Below, piece after piece: positions 61,356 through 64,000 of a DNA stretch of 64,000 nt (positions are counted from its first letter, which is position 1; every line of letters begins with the position of its first letter). Origin of the DNA: Pseudacidovorax sp. NFM-22 (GTDB lineage Bacteria; Pseudomonadota; Gammaproteobacteria; Burkholderiales; Burkholderiaceae_C); the NCBI RefSeq assembly GCF_021401245.1, contig NZ_JACBFY010000002.1, positions 124,001 to 188,000 on the forward strand, written 5' to 3'. A program made the translations under genes and the position numbers. The notes beneath the pieces were generated by a model, which was not told where the DNA came from, did not search any database, and saw nothing but the letters and a program-made list of their open reading frames with translations.

Positions 61356-62782
61356 TGTCGGCCGGCCGGCCACGCGCCCGCGGCTCCTTCCAGCAGTTGA
61401 TGCTGGCCGCCTTTCTGGTGGTCACGGCGCTGGTGGTGGGCGTCGCGCTGCGCGCCGTCTTCCAGTACGACCAGCTCATCACCCAGAGCCGCGAGGCGGC
61501 GCGCCGGGCGCTGCTGCTCTCGGGCGCCGCCCAGTCGCTGGCCGAGCGCAGCGCGGCCATGGAACGCTCGGGCCGCCAGTCGCTGGTGCTCAACGACGCC
61601 GTGCTGCGCCGCCGCTTCGCCGACGCGCAGAAGGACGCGCAGAACGTGGTGCAGCGGCTGGTCGACAACGGGCTGCTCCCGCAATCGGCTCAGCAATGGC
61701 GTGCCCAGATGGCCACCATCGAGGATCTGATGAACGGCGCGCCCGAGACGGCCCTGGCCCGCGAGGGCTCGATGGCGCTGCAGTTCCGCGAGCTGGATGC
61801 GCTCAACACCCAACTCGCCCAGCAGGCGCAGATGCTGATCGAGGCCCAGAACAACGCCCTGGCCGACCGGCTGGAGGCCGCGCGGCGCCGGCTGACGCTG
61901 CAGGTGGTGGCCGCCAGCGGACTGGCGGCGGCGCTGGCGCTGGCCTTCGGCATCTGGCTGGCGCGGCCCTTCAAGCGGCTGGAGCGCGCCATCGTGCGCC
62001 TGGGCGAGAACCGGCTGGACGAGCCCATCGACATCCGCGGCCCGGCCGACGTGCGGCGCGTGTCGCAGCAGCTGGACTGGCTGCGCCTGCGGCTGATGGA
62101 GCTGGACGCCGACAAGGCGCGCTTCCTGCGCCATGTGTCGCACGAGCTCAAGACGCCGCTGGCGGCGCTGCGTGAAGGCGTGTCGCTGCTGGAGGACGGC
62201 GTGACCGGCGAACTCAACCCGGCCCAGCGCGAGGTGGCGCAAATCCTGCAACAGAACGCCGTGTCGCTCCAAAGCCAGATCGAGGCGCTGCTGCGCTTCA
62301 ATGCCGCCGCCTTCGAGGCCCGCCAGCTCAAGCGCGAGCGCTGCAATCTGGTCAAGCTGGTGCAGGAGCAGATCGACGCCCAGCGGCTGCAGTGGCAGTC
62401 GCACGGCCTCACCGTGCGCGTGGAGGGCGAGCCGGTGACGGTGATGGCCGATCCGGCCAAGCTGGGCACGGCGGTGGCCAACCTGCTGTCCAACGCGATC
62501 CGCTTCTCGGCCCGCGGCGGCACCATCGCGCTGGTCGTCTCCAGCACCGGCGACACCGCCAGCATCGAGATCAGCGACGCCGGCCCCGGCATCGCGCCGG
62601 ACGACCGCGACCGGGTGTTCGAGCCCTTCTTCCGCGGCGAGCGCCAGCCGGAGCACACGGTCAAAGGCACAGGCATCGGCCTGTCCATCGTGCAGGAGTA
62701 CATTGCAGCCCATGGTGGCCGCATTGCGCTGCTGCCCACCGGCCCCGGCGCGCGATTCCGCATCGACCTGCCGCGCGGCTGA
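61355..62782 (+). CDS. sensor histidine kinase (GlrK/QseE-like)
   Basis: This 475-residue membrane kinase has two transmembrane helices, FQQLMLAAFLVVTALVVGVAL at about 12-32 and LTLQVVAASGLAAALALAFGIWLA near 177-200, flanking a periplasmic helical domain. A HAMP segment follows. The phospho-acceptor reads RFLRHVSHELKTPLAALREG near residue 256. The ATPase domain has LLSNAIRFSARGG (N box), SDAGPGIAPDDRDRVFEPFFRG and GTGIGLSIVQEYIAAHGG. Together with the following lipoprotein and sigma54 response regulator the layout is that of QseE/GlrK-QseG-GlrR. Signal unknown; the E. coli counterpart responds to envelope cues. Confidence 0.87.
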   Translation: MSAGRPRARGSFQQLMLAAFLVVTALVVGVALRAVFQYDQLITQSREAARRALLLSGAAQSLAERSAAMERSGRQSLVLNDAVLRRRFADAQKDAQNVVQRLVDNGLLPQSAQQWRAQMATIEDLMNGAPETALAREGSMALQFRELDALNTQLAQQAQMLIEAQNNALADRLEAARRRLTLQVVAASGLAAALALAFGIWLARPFKRLERAIVRLGENRLDEPIDIRGPADVRRVSQQLDWLRLRLMELDADKARFLRHVSHELKTPLAALREGVSLLEDGVTGELNPAQREVAQILQQNAVSLQSQIEALLRFNAAAFEARQLKRERCNLVKLVQEQIDAQRLQWQSHGLTVRVEGEPVTVMADPAKLGTAVANLLSNAIRFSARGGTIALVVSSTGDTASIEISDAGPGIAPDDRDRVFEPFFRGERQPEHTVKGTGIGLSIVQEYIAAHGGRIALLPTGPGARFRIDLPRG

Positions 62783-62802
62783 CCCCTCCCGACCCCACGC
62801 CC

Positions 62803-63474
62803 ATGACGACCTTGTCCGTCCGCAGCCCTCTCCTTGCCGTTGCCCTGGTCCTGGCCGGGGTGCTGGCAGGCTGCGCCACCCCAGCGCCCACGCCGAGCGT
62901 GCCGGCCCCTGCGCCGGCCACCACGGCCAACCCACCCGTGCCGGCCACCCGGCCGGCCGTCCAGCCGGTGGAAGTGCAACCCGTCGCCCCAGCCACCCAG
63001 ATGCAGCCGGCCGGCAACGGCATGGCAGCCAGTGGCTACGGCAGTGCCAGCAGCGAAGCGCTGTCCCGCATGCTGGCCTACGCCGACCGGGCCCGCAGCC
63101 TGCAGTCTGGCGAGGCGGCCGCGGAGATCGCCCGCATCGGCGACCCCGGCGACTCGGCCCCCCTGCAGATGCAGCTCGCCCTGGCGCTGGCGCAGACCCG
63201 CAACCCCGCCGATCTGGCGCGCGCCACGGCCCTGATGCAGCGTGTCGCCGGCAGCGCGCAGGCCGAGGCCCAGCCGCTGCAGCCACTGGCACGGGTGCTG
63301 GCCGCCCGCTATCTGGAGCAGCGGCGCGTCGAGGACGACCGCGACCGGCAGGTGGCGCAGCTCAAGGAGGCGCAGCGGCGCATCGACCACCTCAATGACC
63401 GCATCGAGGCGCTGCGCGCCATCGAACGCAGCTTCGGCCGCCCGTCCAACGGCGCGGCGCGTCCCTCGCCCTGA
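62803..63474 (+). CDS. lipoprotein between kinase and response regulator (QseG-like position)
   Basis: This 223-residue lipoprotein has a signal ending VLAGCATPAP, the lipobox LAGC. The mature N-terminus is a 60-residue Pro/Ala/Thr/Val-rich stretch; a C-terminal helical, coiled-coil-like region (VEDDRDRQVAQLKEAQRRIDHLNDRIEALRAIE) follows. It is encoded between the sensor kinase and sigma54 regulator, the same slot as QseG in E. coli, which activates the kinase. Sequence identity to QseG is not evident beyond layout, so the function is inferred from position. Confidence 0.7.
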   Translation: MTTLSVRSPLLAVALVLAGVLAGCATPAPTPSVPAPAPATTANPPVPATRPAVQPVEVQPVAPATQMQPAGNGMAASGYGSASSEALSRMLAYADRARSLQSGEAAAEIARIGDPGDSAPLQMQLALALAQTRNPADLARATALMQRVAGSAQAEAQPLQPLARVLAARYLEQRRVEDDRDRQVAQLKEAQRRIDHLNDRIEALRAIERSFGRPSNGAARPSP

Positions 63475-63515
63475 ACCGGCCGGCCCGGCCGCACCCACCC
63501 GATCCAGGCAAGCCC

Positions 63516-64000
63516 ATGAGCGACACCGCCAAAGCCGCCGCCACCGGCGCCCGCATCCTGGTCGTGGACGACGATGCCGACATGCTGCGGCTGCTGTCGC
63601 TGCGCTTGGCTGCGGCGGGCTACCAGGTCACGGCCGTCACCTCGGCCGAGTCGGCGCTGACGCAGCTGGAGATCGAGCATCCGCGGCTGGTGCTCAGCGA
63701 CGTGCGCCTGCCCGGACGCGACGGGCTGCAGCTGTTCGACGAGATCCGCAAGCGCCATCCGACGCTGCCGGTGATCCTGCTCACGGCGCACGGCACCATT
63801 CCCGACGCGGTGGAGGCGACATCCCGCGGCGTCTTCACCTACCTCACCAAACCCTACGACGCCCGCGAGCTGCTCGACAAGATCGGCCAGGCGATGGCCC
63901 TGGGCGCCCCCGCCGCCACGCCGGCCGCAGGCGGCGACGAGAGCTGGCGCGCCGAGATCGTCAGCCGCTCCAGCCGGATGGCCGAGGTGCTGGCCGAAGC
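63516..64000 (+). CDS. NtrC-type response regulator, GlrR-like (partial at window end)
   Basis: The gene runs past the window; 161 codons are visible. The N-terminal receiver domain reads ARILVVDDDADMLRLLSLRL with the acidic pair. The phospho-acceptor Asp is in LVLSDVRLPGRDG (about residue 62), the Thr in VILLTAHGT and the Lys in YLTKPYDARELL. After a Pro/Ala linker, the start of the AAA+ domain (SWRAEIVSRSSRMAEVLAEA) is seen, matching sigma54-dependent activators such as GlrR. It is the partner of the kinase two genes upstream. The DNA-binding domain is outside the window. Confidence 0.87.
   Translation, partial: MSDTAKAAATGARILVVDDDADMLRLLSLRLAAAGYQVTAVTSAESALTQLEIEHPRLVLSDVRLPGRDGLQLFDEIRKRHPTLPVILLTAHGTIPDAVEATSRGVFTYLTKPYDARELLDKIGQAMALGAPAATPAAGGDESWRAEIVSRSSRMAEVLAE

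Overview
The window is about 64 kb of very GC-rich DNA (roughly 70 percent by eye), densely packed on both strands with few intergenic gaps. The gene content points to a betaproteobacterium of the order Burkholderiales, most likely family Comamonadaceae. The reasons are the many Bug/TctC-type solute-binding proteins and LysR/GntR regulators, the otsBA, miaB-kinase-sigma54 regulator and folB/ttcA neighbourhoods, and a dispersed intergenic repeat that I associate with that family. The family assignment is inference; no rRNA or tRNA gene is present to settle it.

Region 1 (1-13.3 kb, minus strand) is one long, tightly coupled catabolic transcription unit. A HutC-type GntR regulator is followed by a complete branched-chain-type ABC importer (binding protein, two permeases, two ATPases). 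After a short gap holding a dispersed repeat come an aconitase-family hydratase (LeuC-like and LeuD-like), an ATP-dependent hydantoinase/oxoprolinase pair (HyuB, HyuA), an isochorismatase-fold hydrolase, a fumarate-reductase-like flavoprotein and the start of an isocitrate lyase/PEP mutase-family lyase. Almost every junction is an ATGA overlap. The combination suggests uptake and breakdown of a cyclic imide or lactam by way of a substituted maleate and malate. This is the best candidate for an undescribed pathway here.

Region 2 (13.3-26 kb) holds smaller metabolic modules: a GMC oxidoreductase coupled to a DoxX membrane protein; a DUF2817 peptidase-like protein; a LysR/quinone-oxidoreductase divergon; and a GntR(FCD)-controlled cluster of a DUF1932 dehydrogenase, an RraA/CHA-type aldolase, two Bug binding proteins and a LigI-like amidohydrolase. 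That cluster resembles the lower part of a protocatechuate/gallate 4,5-cleavage route. It ends in about 770 bp of gene-free DNA that looks like a scar.

Region 3 (26-52 kb) is mostly core or conserved genes: glmS, an Lrp regulator, glmU, a lipoprotein, a Crp/Fnr regulator facing a BLUF photoreceptor, DUF2917/LysR, 5-formyl-THF cyclo-ligase facing a lytic transglycosylase, MgtC, GST, cca, an orphan membrane protein, otsB-otsA, a LysR/SDR divergon, a MocR regulator, GFA, a ROK kinase, DUF2905, a HisN-like phosphatase, a MidA-type methyltransferase, a pteridine reductase-like SDR and folB.

Region 4 (52-56.8 kb) is a compact catabolic module (CMD protein, Bug protein, two alpha/beta hydrolases, divergent LysR) lying between folB and ttcA. 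Region 5 (56.9-64 kb) returns to housekeeping functions: ttcA, a DUF4136 lipoprotein, a histidine phosphatase, a secreted protein, miaB, then a sensor kinase, a lipoprotein and a response regulator that runs off the window end. Intergenic DNA carries three copies of one dispersed element, CCCCTCTCC-type hairpins and a REP-like palindrome. Several near-perfect inverted repeats lie beside divergent regulators. I saw no CRISPR array, tRNA, rRNA, intact insertion sequence or phage gene.
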